Shown: positions 9,801-18,068 of the stretch, one piece after another
How the letters are laid out: every line of letters starts with the position of its first letter
How positions within the stretch are numbered: the stretch's first letter is position 1
Assembly (NCBI GenBank): GCA_017399905.1
Contig: JAFQAR010000043.1
Coordinates: 1 to 64,000 of the forward strand
Direction: 5' to 3'
Source: Bacteroidales bacterium
GTDB taxonomy: Bacteria; Bacteroidota; Bacteroidia; Bacteroidales; UBA932
DNA length: 64,000 nucleotides
Notes under the pieces: model-generated
The model's input: the letters and a program-made list of their open reading frames with translations, nothing else
The model's database searches: none
Told to the model about the DNA's origin: nothing
Position numbers and translations under genes: made by a program

Positions 9801-9946
9801 GACGCAATCTGCTCATGATTTACTGCAAGGCTCCTTTCGACCCTGAGGCAGTAGCTTCGACAACTGATAACTACTATCAGGGACTTGACTACTTTATGAC
9901 TCCTAACACAAGAAACTTCGGTTTCAACATAAGACTTAATTTCTAA
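6830..9946 (+). CDS. SusC-like TonB-dependent outer-membrane transporter (N-glycan locus)
   Basis: This 1038-residue protein has a cleavable signal peptide (ending AASAQ), a carboxypeptidase-regulatory-like beta-sandwich (VVSGTVLDATGYPVIGAAVLVKG) at about residues 35-115, a plug domain (NSLNGKVAGLVIN; GAAAAALYGSSAANGAIVVTTKKG) and a long 22-strand barrel ending in an aromatic residue (FNIRLNF). It would import large oligosaccharides with the adjoining SusD lid. It is the first gene of a seven-gene operon with gaps of 16 nt or less. The family is certain; substrate is inferred from the GH18, GH92 and GH125 genes beside it. Confidence 0.93.
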   Translation: MNKGQFLTILRHFVAVIALCVVMPFAASAQNAGQDGNVVSGTVLDATGYPVIGAAVLVKGTTQGASTDIDGKFTFELPAGTSAESVLEVSCLGYKTIELPLGDRRIFDITMEDDAILMEGTVVTALGIRRSEKALSYNVQTVEADALLANKDANFVNSLNGKVAGLVINASSSGVGGASKVVMRGSKSISKSNNAIYVIDGIPMISSVQEAGTEFGSNGSTDPIADLNPEDIESISVLTGAAAAALYGSSAANGAIVVTTKKGSAEKTSISFSSNTEISTVATLPDFQNRYGTGDLNSVEGSVVRSWGLPLQASNNYGYDPRKDYFQTGVTGTETFSFSTGNNKNQTYFSTSAVNNKGIVPNTAYNRYNFKFRNTTKFLDDKMTLDFSAEYIIQNHRNMRNQGLYNNPIVGAYLFPRGGEWEDIKMYERWDNTRKLYTQYWPAGDAGMTMQNPYWINYRNLATQKRHRYVLGGSLSYKIFDWMTLSGRVRVDNATINDESKNFATTNTQLTGGSESGSYSMGQYTDRQVYADALLNINKTWENWSISAQLGASYADQFYAGNNVGGPIASTKLANKFNVFMLDQALKTTGQTQSQQQVQSVYAQAELGFKGAYYLTVTGRNDWDSALFGPLSTQHGFFYPSVGLSAVLSQALDLPKQIEYLKVRGSFAQVGSPYQIRIANPVHSYDSNTNSYATNADYPLNLKPEMTSSWEVGLTAKMFDGFSLDFSWYHTNTKNQTFEIPLSSGSGYKSAYIQSGDILNTGIELSVGYEHTWGIFSWNTNYTFSTNHNEVVNLAENVKNPVTGENFSMDNLARGGLANARFYLTEGGTLGDLYSRADLVRDNRGSIYVDEDGQIATRTLTNFEDMIYLGSVLPKANMAWRNDFKFGNFNLAALITARLGGIVYSNTQAKLDWYGVSEVSAAARDAGGVLINGNDLIDANQWFTTIAGSDTVPQYYTYSATNVRLQEVSFGYTIPRKRLGNVCDLTLQLVGRNLLMIYCKAPFDPEAVASTTDNYYQGLDYFMTPNTRNFGFNIRLNF

Positions 9947-9960
9947 GGAGGATATTGAAT

Positions 9961-11568
9961 ATGAAGAAAATTTTCAAATACATATTGCTTTTCGCAGGTG
10001 CTTCAGTACTCGCAGCCGCTTGTACCCGCAACTTCGAGGAAATGAACAGAGACCCGTTCGGAGCTGATGAAGATGAGCTCTCACGTGACGGATATAATAT
10101 CCGTTCAGCTCTCACCGGTCTTGCCGACGGTATAATTGCCCTCGATGTCAACACGACTCAGTTCACTGAGGCCCTTCTCGGCGGACCTCTTGCAGGTTAT
10201 CTTTCTGACGCCAATGCCGGCTTCAACCAGAACAGCATCGGCCGTTTCAATCCGCCTAACAACTGGACCAAGGTCCTTATGGAGGACTTCCCTTCAAGAA
10301 TCTATCCTAACCTTCGTCAGCTTCAGAATGTTACAAGCGACGAGACTATCCTTGCAGTAGGTAATGTGATCAAGGTTGCAGGTATGCACCGTATCGCCGA
10401 TACATATGGTCCTATGCCATATTCGAAGGTAGGCGCGGACGGAGCTCTCCAGGTTCCTTTCGACTCACAGGAGACTGCATACAAGACCATGATTTCAGAG
10501 CTTGATGCTGCTATCGAGGTTCTTACAAGAAACCGTACAAACAACTTCTCTGCAAATGCAGATATCATCTTCGCAGGTAACGTAGAGAAATGGTGCCGCT
10601 ATGCGAACTCTCTCAAGCTCCGTCTCGCAATGCGTATGAGCTATGCAGATCCTCTATATGCACAGAAGGCTGCTGAAGAAGTTGCCGCACATGAAATCGG
10701 TACGATGGAATCTGCTGACGATATCGCTCAGCTTACAACTTTCGGTAAGGACGGTAATCCTCTCTATGTAGCTGTGAACTACAACCGTGTCTCTGCTCAT
10801 GAAGATGGCTCGGCATGTATCACTACCGGTGACTCTCATGCTGCAGCCGACATCATCCTCTATATGAACGGATACAACGACCCTCGTCGTGCCGCTTACT
10901 TCACAAAGAGCGAGTGGGCAGGTTTCGAATATGTAGGTCTCCGTCACGGTATCGTAATTCCTGACCATGCTACAGTAGGTCATAAGTATTCAGGAGTCAA
11001 GATCGATCAGTTCGCATCTCCGCTCGTACTCATGACCCCTGCGGAATCTGCATTCCTTAAGGCAGAGGCTGTCGCAGTCTTCGATTGGAACATGGGCGGT
11101 TCGGCTCAGGATTTCTATGAGGACGGTATCAGACTCTCATTCGAGCAGTGGGGAGTAAACGGAGCGGAATCATATATGACAGACGTCACTTCAGTTCCGG
11201 GAACATACAATGACCCTGCAGGTACGAACTCTTACAACAACGCTCTCACAACTCTGGCTGTGGCTTGGGATGAAGGCGCTTCGCCAGAGGTAAAGCAGGA
11301 GAGGATCATGATCCAGAAGTGGATCGCCAACTTCCCTCTTGGAAATGAAAGCTGGGCTGACATCCGCAGAACCGGATACCCTCAAATCCTTCCATGCCTT
11401 GAAGAGGCCAACAATTCAGGTGGAATCGTACCTAATGAAGGTCCGCGCCGTATCAAGTATCCTCAGGAAGAATATACAAGCAATGCGACTTATCTTAATG
11501 AGGCGATCAGCACGTATCTCAACGGTCCGGATGAAATGTCAACAAGACTGTGGTTTGACTGCAAATAA
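9961..11568 (+). CDS. SusD/RagB-like glycan-binding lipoprotein (N-glycan locus)
   Basis: The 535-residue protein has a lipobox (LAAAC) and the TPR-rich alpha-helical fold of SusD/RagB lids, visible in the blocks SLKLRLAMRMSY, TPAESAFLKAEA and SWADIRRTGYP. It would sit over the SusC barrel and bind glycan at the cell surface. I use ATG at 9961, which has AAGGAGGA 7 nt upstream, rather than the in-frame TTG at 9955. The gap to susC is 14 nt. Confidence 0.9.
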   Translation: MKKIFKYILLFAGASVLAAACTRNFEEMNRDPFGADEDELSRDGYNIRSALTGLADGIIALDVNTTQFTEALLGGPLAGYLSDANAGFNQNSIGRFNPPNNWTKVLMEDFPSRIYPNLRQLQNVTSDETILAVGNVIKVAGMHRIADTYGPMPYSKVGADGALQVPFDSQETAYKTMISELDAAIEVLTRNRTNNFSANADIIFAGNVEKWCRYANSLKLRLAMRMSYADPLYAQKAAEEVAAHEIGTMESADDIAQLTTFGKDGNPLYVAVNYNRVSAHEDGSACITTGDSHAAADIILYMNGYNDPRRAAYFTKSEWAGFEYVGLRHGIVIPDHATVGHKYSGVKIDQFASPLVLMTPAESAFLKAEAVAVFDWNMGGSAQDFYEDGIRLSFEQWGVNGAESYMTDVTSVPGTYNDPAGTNSYNNALTTLAVAWDEGASPEVKQERIMIQKWIANFPLGNESWADIRRTGYPQILPCLEEANNSGGIVPNEGPRRIKYPQEEYTSNATYLNEAISTYLNGPDEMSTRLWFDCK

Positions 11569-11584
11569 TTAAGGAGGAATAACT

Positions 11585-12652
11585 ATGAACAATATACTTA
11601 AAACAATAGCATTGTCCGCAGCGGTTCTTCTCAGTGCAGCCGCTTGCAGCAAATGGACAGAGCAGGAGTCGGTAGATTTCAACTACCTCACTCCGGAGGA
11701 TAAGAATCCGGCACTCTACGAGGCATATCTGCAGTCCATCAGAGATTACCATGCTACAGAGCATCAGGTGCTCATTGCCAGATATGACAACAAGGCAGGC
11801 ATCCCTGCTGGTCGTGCTGACCATATCACATGCCTTCCTGACAGTGTTGACTACGTTGTACTCAACAATTATGAACTCATTAATCAGATTGTCTTGAGTG
11901 AAGTACAGGAGAACCGGGAGAAGAAGGCAATCCCTACCTTGATCGTTCTGGACTATGCCGTTCTTGACAAGGAATACAAGGCTTATCTTGAAACCTTGCC
12001 AGAGGATGTGCCTGAAGTGGCGGAAGAGACTGAAGGCGAAGAGGGAACAGAGACTGTAGATCCACGTAACCAGTGGTTCGCCGACAAGGCTGAGGCTTTC
12101 GTGAATGTTGCAAGACAGTGCGGATTTGACGGAATCATGGTAAGCTATACCGGAAAAGGCATTCTCAGCCTCAAGGACGACGAGAAGGCTGCCGCATTGG
12201 CTTTCCAGGAGGCTTTCTTCGCTCCTCTGACAAGCTATGTGGCTGAAACAGGCTGCCTCTTCTTCTACGAAGGCGACCCTACCACTCTTATTATCGACCG
12301 TACATTCCTTGAGCAGGCAAAATACATCATCGTTCCTGCTGAGGATGTGACTGTGACCGTGGGATTCAATTTCGCTGTCAGAATGTCGATGGGAGAAGGT
12401 ATTCCTGCAGACAGGTTCGTTATCGGCGTGACCGCACTTGACGTAACTGACGACACTGCTACGAACGGTCTTTTCAGCGGTGACATCACTGCTATAGAAG
12501 GTGCTGCAAGATGGGCAGTCGCTCCTGCGGACGGTTATTCAAAGGCAGGTGTATGCGTCAACCATGCCCAGTTCGACTATTATAACATGCAGAATGTTTA
12601 TAGTGGAATCAATGCTGCGATATCAACTATGAACCCTTCACCAATCAAATAG
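11585..12652 (+). CDS. Catalytically dead GH18-like surface glycan-binding lipoprotein
   Basis: The 355-residue lipoprotein (lipobox AAAC, Cys21) has the beta/alpha barrel pattern of EndoH-type GH18 proteins: VDYVVLNNYE, PTLIVLDYAV, CGFDGIMVSYTG. In active members the last block is DGxxxDxE; here the residues at the two catalytic positions are Ser187 and Thr189, so hydrolysis is not expected. Similar barrel proteins without catalytic residues occur in Bacteroides N-glycan loci and serve as surface glycan-binding proteins; that role is inferred. An acidic stretch (about residues 139-158) is inserted before the dead motif. It starts 16 nt after susD with an AAGGAGGA ribosome site. Confidence 0.8.
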   Translation: MNNILKTIALSAAVLLSAAACSKWTEQESVDFNYLTPEDKNPALYEAYLQSIRDYHATEHQVLIARYDNKAGIPAGRADHITCLPDSVDYVVLNNYELINQIVLSEVQENREKKAIPTLIVLDYAVLDKEYKAYLETLPEDVPEVAEETEGEEGTETVDPRNQWFADKAEAFVNVARQCGFDGIMVSYTGKGILSLKDDEKAAALAFQEAFFAPLTSYVAETGCLFFYEGDPTTLIIDRTFLEQAKYIIVPAEDVTVTVGFNFAVRMSMGEGIPADRFVIGVTALDVTDDTATNGLFSGDITAIEGAARWAVAPADGYSKAGVCVNHAQFDYYNMQNVYSGINAAISTMNPSPIK

Positions 12653-12663
12653 GAGGTATGACT

Positions 12664-13842
12664 ATGAAAATGATAAAATATGGTGTGCTTGCCCTTTCGG
12701 CTGTATTTGCTTTTGCATCTTGCCAGACCGAAAAAGAGGCGTTGGAGAAGCACCATTTCACTAACAAGCTTTATATAAACACTCAGTCCGTATCAGAGGA
12801 GCTGCTTGTAAAGGCTGGTTCCGGAGATATGGTACGCACTCTCAACATTGCGACTGCACTGCAGGTTGAGGAAGACCTTACCGGTGTACTCGTTGCGGAT
12901 ACTTCTCTGGTTGAGCAGTACAGGAATGAATATATGATGCCTGAGGCTGTGGCTCTCCCATTGTCATGCTGTGCCATCGACAATCCGGAAGTCGTGATCC
13001 TGAAGGGTTCTAATGCTTCGGCACCTGCAACCATCACTTTCACAAATCTCGGCAATCTCAACCGTAACCTTGTATATGTGATGCCTGTCGCACTCAAGAA
13101 TGTGACCGACATCAACGTGATTGCTTCCAAGACCGTGGTATACTATGTGTTCAAGGGTGCAGCACTCATCAACGTTGTCTGCAACTTCTCGGAGAACCGC
13201 GCAGGTGTCAAGGAGTGGAAGACCCCTGAAAAGTTCACCAATATGAGACAGTTCACCGCAGAGTGCCTCGTACGCCAGAACGTTGCCGGAAGACTTATTT
13301 CGACCATCATGGGTACAGAGGGCGGATATCTTCTCCGTATCGGTGATGCCGGAGTTCCTGACACTCAGCTTCAGATCGCCTGCAGCACCAACCATACAAA
13401 TTCAGACATGACCCTTACCCTCGGAAGATGGACACACATCGCCTGCGTGTTCGACAACGGATATACGACTGTATATTTCGATGGCAAGAAGGTTCTTGAC
13501 AGAGCCAACTCAGGACGCTCGAGCGTGACATGGGGTGCATATGGTGACGATAAGGATGAGGTAAGCGGCCGTTATTTCTGGCTCAGCTACTCATATGCCC
13601 ATGACCGTTACTTCGACGGCGAAATGGCGGAAGTCCGTATCTGGAACCGTTGCCTCTCTGAGGAGGAGATCAATGCGGATACCCACTTCTACACTGTAGA
13701 TCCATATTCGGAAGGCCTTGCTGCATATTGGAAAATGGACGACGGTGCAGGTACAGTGCTCAAGGATTCATCTCCGAACGGCAACGACCTCACTCTGGAC
13801 AATCCTACGACATGGCCTAAGGTTTCACTTCCTGAAAATTAA
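12664..13842 (+). CDS. DUF1735-LamG surface lipoprotein
   Basis: The 392-residue lipoprotein (lipobox FASC, Cys20) has a DUF1735 beta domain at about residues 25-165 and a LamG/concanavalin A-like lectin domain at about 175-390, with LGRWTHIACVFDNGYTTVYF and GEMAEVRIWNRCLSEEEI as typical LamG strands. A glycan-binding or presenting role at the surface is likely. The stop of the gene before overlaps its ribosome site (AGGAGG, 12651-12656). The ATG at 12658 is only 1 nt from it, so I use the ATG at 12664. Its stop overlaps the next start by one base (TAATG), a sign of translational coupling to the GH18 gene. Confidence 0.85.
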   Translation: MKMIKYGVLALSAVFAFASCQTEKEALEKHHFTNKLYINTQSVSEELLVKAGSGDMVRTLNIATALQVEEDLTGVLVADTSLVEQYRNEYMMPEAVALPLSCCAIDNPEVVILKGSNASAPATITFTNLGNLNRNLVYVMPVALKNVTDINVIASKTVVYYVFKGAALINVVCNFSENRAGVKEWKTPEKFTNMRQFTAECLVRQNVAGRLISTIMGTEGGYLLRIGDAGVPDTQLQIACSTNHTNSDMTLTLGRWTHIACVFDNGYTTVYFDGKKVLDRANSGRSSVTWGAYGDDKDEVSGRYFWLSYSYAHDRYFDGEMAEVRIWNRCLSEEEINADTHFYTVDPYSEGLAAYWKMDDGAGTVLKDSSPNGNDLTLDNPTTWPKVSLPEN

Positions 13843-15266
13843 TGAATAAGACAATGAAACATATCTTGAATAAAATAGCGGCTGTAGCCGTAGCCGGATT
13901 CTGTCTCGCTGCTTGTGTCGAGCCGATTACGGTTGATAAGGTGGACGAGTCGGCTTTCGACAATGTGAAGAACCTTGTAGGAAGTGTCCGTGACCTTAAT
14001 ACAAACAAGCAGGAGAATGTTGTGGAAATCAGAAAGGATGATTACAATACTTCCATTCTGTTTACACTTTCTCGTGCTCCGAAGAAGGGTGTAGATGTGC
14101 AGGTATCATATGATGCGGCATATGTGGAGGCTTACAACGGTATCCACGGAACTTCATTCGAGGCTCTGCCTCAGGAACAGTTCTCCCTCCAGAATGACGG
14201 AAAGATCGTCGTCGCTCCGGATGAGACACGTTCATACTCTCTTGATCTCACGATCAATCCTTTTGCTGACAAAGAAGAAAAGACTTACGTACTTCCTCTC
14301 AAGGCTACAGTAAGCACTGACGGCATCGTAGCGTCAGAGACGAGACTTGTATATCTTGTCAAGAACATGGCTTTCCAGGGCATGGCAAAGCCTGACAAGG
14401 ACAAGCAGGTCGTAGTATTCTTTGAGGTGAACAACACAAACCCTCTCAATGCTCTCCAGTTCGAGACTGAGGATGGTGACCTTCTTATCGACTACCTCGT
14501 GCTTTTCGCATACAACATCAACTATGATGCAGAGGCCGGCCGTGTATATTGCTTCGCCAATCCGCAGTGCCAGTATATCCTCGACCATTATGACGAGCTT
14601 ATCAAGCCTCTCCGTGAGCGTGGCATGAAGGTTATCATCAGTGTCCTCGGAAACCATGACATGGCAGGTCTTGCGCAGCTTTCAGATATGGGTGCCCGTG
14701 CTTTCGCACAGGAGATGGCAGCTCTCGTTTACGGCTATGGCTTCGACGGTATCAACTATGACGACGAGTATTCGGCATATCCTGATACATCGATCCCTTG
14801 GTTCACCACTCCTAGCCGTGCGGCAGGTAACCGTCTTTATTTCGAGACCAAGAAGGCAATGCCTGACAAGGTCATGATGGCTTACCAGTTCGGATCGGCT
14901 CTTGGAGATGCGCCTGTTGACGGCGTAAGCCCTGGAGACTACATGGACATCTGCGTAGGTGACTACGGAAGGGCAGGTTACCCATATGAGGATATGACGA
15001 ATGCAGACTGCTCATATCAGTCAAGCGAGTTCGCACAGTGGCGTTCTATCCCGAGCCAGAGTTCTGTAAACAGTTTCATCAACTCAGACTACGGATATTG
15101 GATGGTCTTCTCTTTGTGGAACGGTGCACCGGGCGGAAGCGATCTCGAAAGAGATTTCAATGCCATGAACTACCTCTCACAGGGTATCTATGGCAAGAAC
15201 CTGAAGAAGCCTACCATCTATTATCCTAAGACAACAGGATTGGAGTCTAAACCTATCAATTGGTAA
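13842..15266 (+). CDS. GH18 endo-beta-N-acetylglucosaminidase (EndoH-type) with DUF1735
   Basis: The 474-residue lipoprotein (lipobox LAAC, Cys25) has an N-terminal DUF1735 domain (about 50-175) and a GH18 barrel (about 185-474). The motif YGFDGINYDDEYSAYP keeps Asp307 and Glu309, the pair that cuts the chitobiose core of N-glycans with substrate assistance, and it is close to EndoH. The order DUF1735-GH18 is that of the surface endoglycosidase of the Bacteroides thetaiotaomicron high-mannose locus (BT3987). It should release the high-mannose glycan from the protein before import. MKHILNK at 13854 is an alternative start; both keep the signal peptide. Confidence 0.92.
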   Translation: MNKTMKHILNKIAAVAVAGFCLAACVEPITVDKVDESAFDNVKNLVGSVRDLNTNKQENVVEIRKDDYNTSILFTLSRAPKKGVDVQVSYDAAYVEAYNGIHGTSFEALPQEQFSLQNDGKIVVAPDETRSYSLDLTINPFADKEEKTYVLPLKATVSTDGIVASETRLVYLVKNMAFQGMAKPDKDKQVVVFFEVNNTNPLNALQFETEDGDLLIDYLVLFAYNINYDAEAGRVYCFANPQCQYILDHYDELIKPLRERGMKVIISVLGNHDMAGLAQLSDMGARAFAQEMAALVYGYGFDGINYDDEYSAYPDTSIPWFTTPSRAAGNRLYFETKKAMPDKVMMAYQFGSALGDAPVDGVSPGDYMDICVGDYGRAGYPYEDMTNADCSYQSSEFAQWRSIPSQSSVNSFINSDYGYWMVFSLWNGAPGGSDLERDFNAMNYLSQGIYGKNLKKPTIYYPKTTGLESKPINW

Positions 15267-15278
15267 AGAATCAGAATT

Positions 15279-16817
15279 ATGAAGAAATTTATATCAATGA
15301 TGGCAATGGCCATGGTCATGTTGTGGTCATGCCAGGAAAAGGATGGACCGGAAGTGGCAGCTCCAGGTAAGGTGGAGCTTTCCGGATCGGTAACCGACGG
15401 ACAGATCGCTGTCGGCCCGGACGGCGGTGAATTCCAGGTCAATGTTACTTCGTCGGAGGACTGGAGGGTGTCAGGTATTTCTGACTGGGTGACCGTTTCT
15501 GCCGAGTCGGGAAAGAGCGGACAGCCGCTTACATTCACTGTCATGCCGAATGACGATACAAAATCAAGGACTGCGACCTTCAAGGTCTTCAGTGCTGATG
15601 CTGTTCAGGCTGTGACTCTCGTTCAGTCTCCTATGTATAAGATGTCTCTTGTGTCAGAGGATACTGTTCAGGTAAGCTCGGATGCCAATCAGGTTGCCGT
15701 AAAGCTGGTGTCTAACGTCGAGGAAGTCTCTGTAGATTTCGGCGGTGCAGAAAACTGGGTAAAGCTTAATAATGTTTCTGACGCTCTCGGCAAGAAGATC
15801 GTTCTGTTCGATGTGTCGCGTTCACAGGAGTTCAAGGGCAGGTCTGCTGTCCTGACTCTCAGCGGAGAAGGTGTCACCGAGCCTATCTCTGTATTCGTAA
15901 GCCAGGCGCAGAGGGATACAGCCTTTGTTGAAGGTGAGCAGAGCATTATCAAGGGACTTGAGGCCCTATCTCTCAACCTTGTACTCAAGAGCAATGTGGA
16001 TGTGACATATTCTCTTCCTTCATGGCTCAGGAAGACTGAGGGATCTGTGACAGAAAAAGATGATACAGGTCTCAAGACTCAGGAGATCACTTTGACGGCA
16101 GATGCTTCTTCAGGCAGCCGCGGAACAACGATTTCATTCAGGAGCGGCAGCAAGACTGTGGGATCGCTTTTCGTAAAGCAGCAGAATCCTAATCCTGTTT
16201 TTGCCGAGATTCCGGATGAGAATCTCCGTTATCTCCTTGAAAGCAAGGGCTGGATCATTCCTGACGATGGTATAAAGTGTGAGCTTCTTGGCGATGCAAT
16301 AAACGCAACTTCTCTTGTTATCGGAAGCGCTGACCCTAACAGCTATAGCTCAGACCCTATCACTTCCATCGAGGGTCTTGAATCTCTCCCTAATCTTGAG
16401 AGCCTTACCGTAGGTTGTGTCAATGTTGAAAAGATCGATGTCAGCAACTATCCTAAGTTGAATGAGCTCAATCTCGCCAACCTCAACAGATTGTCTGAGA
16501 TCAATACAGGAAACAGACCTATCACTCATATTAAAAATGCTCCGGGAACATATTCATATATCCAGATCCAGAACATCGTGATCAAGGGTGAAAACATTGT
16601 GGATATCGATTACAGCGTGATCAACAACTACTATGTTGACTATGAGTCTGCCCTCGAGTCTATCGATGTCACTGAGTGTCCTAAGCTGGAGAGCATTAAC
16701 GTAATGAGGTACAACAGCTGGGGTGAATCATCACTGAGATACCTCTATATGACCGCTGCTCAGGCTGAATCCGTATCAGTGACCAAGCTTGATAAGGTTG
16801 AAATCGTGGTAAAGTAA
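15279..16817 (+). CDS. BACON-repeat and LRR-like surface lipoprotein
   Basis: This 512-residue lipoprotein (lipobox LWSC, Cys18) has a BACON-type Ig-like domain at about residues 35-117 (SEDWRVSGISDWVTVS), two further related beta domains (about 120-210 and 212-303) and a C-terminal leucine-rich-repeat-like region (about 308-512, ITSIEGLESLPNLESLTVG). BACON domains occur in Bacteroidota glycan-handling proteins as spacers or binding modules. It has no enzymatic motif; position in the operon points to a surface binding or spacer protein. It follows the GH18 gene by 12 nt. Confidence 0.75.
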   Translation: MKKFISMMAMAMVMLWSCQEKDGPEVAAPGKVELSGSVTDGQIAVGPDGGEFQVNVTSSEDWRVSGISDWVTVSAESGKSGQPLTFTVMPNDDTKSRTATFKVFSADAVQAVTLVQSPMYKMSLVSEDTVQVSSDANQVAVKLVSNVEEVSVDFGGAENWVKLNNVSDALGKKIVLFDVSRSQEFKGRSAVLTLSGEGVTEPISVFVSQAQRDTAFVEGEQSIIKGLEALSLNLVLKSNVDVTYSLPSWLRKTEGSVTEKDDTGLKTQEITLTADASSGSRGTTISFRSGSKTVGSLFVKQQNPNPVFAEIPDENLRYLLESKGWIIPDDGIKCELLGDAINATSLVIGSADPNSYSSDPITSIEGLESLPNLESLTVGCVNVEKIDVSNYPKLNELNLANLNRLSEINTGNRPITHIKNAPGTYSYIQIQNIVIKGENIVDIDYSVINNYYVDYESALESIDVTECPKLESINVMRYNSWGESSLRYLYMTAAQAESVSVTKLDKVEIVVK

Positions 16818-16824
16818 ACTTGTT

Positions 16825-17991
16825 ATGAAGAAATTTATTACAATCATATCTGTGATGGCCGCTTTTGCGGCGGCCTTCACATCTTGTGAAAAGGAAGAGA
16901 TCGTGGGCACCAATGATGGTGACGGACTTTTCCTCAACAAGGTAGAGCTTACTCTCGTTAAGGGTAATGCTGAGACTTTGGTAGCTACTGTCACTCCAAA
17001 GGGAGCTGCATCGTTGACATGGAATTCCGCAGACGGCGCAGTGGCTACAGTTGATACGAAAGGTGTTGTGACAGCTGTCGGTGCAGGCGAGACTGTAGTT
17101 ACGGCTACTGCCGGCGGCAGAACAGTCGAGTGTGCAGTCAAGGTGCAGTCACCTGTGACTTCCCTCACTCTCGACAAGACAGAGGTGTATATCAACAAGG
17201 GAGAAGAGACAGAGGTCAAGGCGACTGTGGGACCAGAGGATATCAATGTTCCTTACGTATATACCTGGACATCATCCGATGAGTCGATATTCACTGTCAC
17301 ACCTGATCCTGAAGATGCAAGCAAGGTAGTTGTAAAGGGTCTCATGGGTGGTTTCGGTACTCTTTATGTACAGGCCGGTGATGTGACATCGTCAATTCCG
17401 GTGACCATTGATGTGGATCTTGCAGGACTCGTCATCACAGGCGCTCCTACCGGCAAGATCTACGTAGGTGAGGTCTTCCAGCTTGCAGTAGTAAAGGATC
17501 CTATCGACGCAATTGATGAAATCTCTCCTGTATGGAGCAGTTCTGATGAGAGTGTCGTTACAGTTGACCAGAACGGTCTCGTCACTACTGTAGGCGGCGG
17601 AACCGCAACAATCAAAGTGGAGTCAAACGGATTTGAAGCTACACTTGATGTTACTGTAAATGTGCTGACTACTGTAAGCTTCTATCCTAACTACGTGGAT
17701 TATTACCCGGATAATTTCCTTGAGTTCCATTCAAGTTTCTCTCCTGGAGCGTATTACTCGTACGTCCGTTCGGGTGACATGATGAAGTTCCAGGTTGACG
17801 AGGGACTCGTGATTACGGAAATACATATCGAGACTTACGGCAACGGTTCTTATCCGTTGAATGCAAATGTTGACACAGGTTCGTACAATGCGTCTACATT
17901 TACATGGACGGGAAGTTCGGATTCTGTAACATTTACCGTAACTTCATCATACTCGTATATCACCAAGTTTACCGTGACATACAAGAATTAA
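16825..17991 (+). CDS. Bacterial Ig-like (Big_2) surface lipoprotein
   Basis: The 388-residue lipoprotein (lipobox FTSC, Cys21) has three Big_2-type Ig-like domains (about 38-107, 110-195, 200-280), each with the W-S/N-S-x-D-x-x-V-A/T-V signature (LTWNSADGAVATVD, VWSSSDESVVTVD). A C-terminal beta-rich domain of about 105 residues, rich in Tyr and Ser, is not recognised and may bind ligand. It is the last gene of the operon, 7 nt after the BACON gene, and is followed by a strong terminator. Confidence 0.8.
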   Translation: MKKFITIISVMAAFAAAFTSCEKEEIVGTNDGDGLFLNKVELTLVKGNAETLVATVTPKGAASLTWNSADGAVATVDTKGVVTAVGAGETVVTATAGGRTVECAVKVQSPVTSLTLDKTEVYINKGEETEVKATVGPEDINVPYVYTWTSSDESIFTVTPDPEDASKVVVKGLMGGFGTLYVQAGDVTSSIPVTIDVDLAGLVITGAPTGKIYVGEVFQLAVVKDPIDAIDEISPVWSSSDESVVTVDQNGLVTTVGGGTATIKVESNGFEATLDVTVNVLTTVSFYPNYVDYYPDNFLEFHSSFSPGAYYSYVRSGDMMKFQVDEGLVITEIHIETYGNGSYPLNANVDTGSYNASTFTWTGSSDSVTFTVTSSYSYITKFTVTYKN

Positions 17992-18012
17992 TCTTGGTAT
18001 ACTGCAAATGAT

Positions 18013-18043
18013 AGCGGCGGCCCGTAAGGACCGCCGCTTTTCT
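18013..18043 (+). terminator. Terminator of the N-glycan operon
   Basis: AGCGGCGG (18013-18020) pairs with CCGCCGCT (18031-18038), with an inner CC/GG pair and a GTAA loop, followed by TTTTCT. It lies 22 nt after the last stop of the operon. Confidence 0.85.
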
Positions 18044-18068
18044 GTGCCGCACAGTGTGAGTGTCTGAT

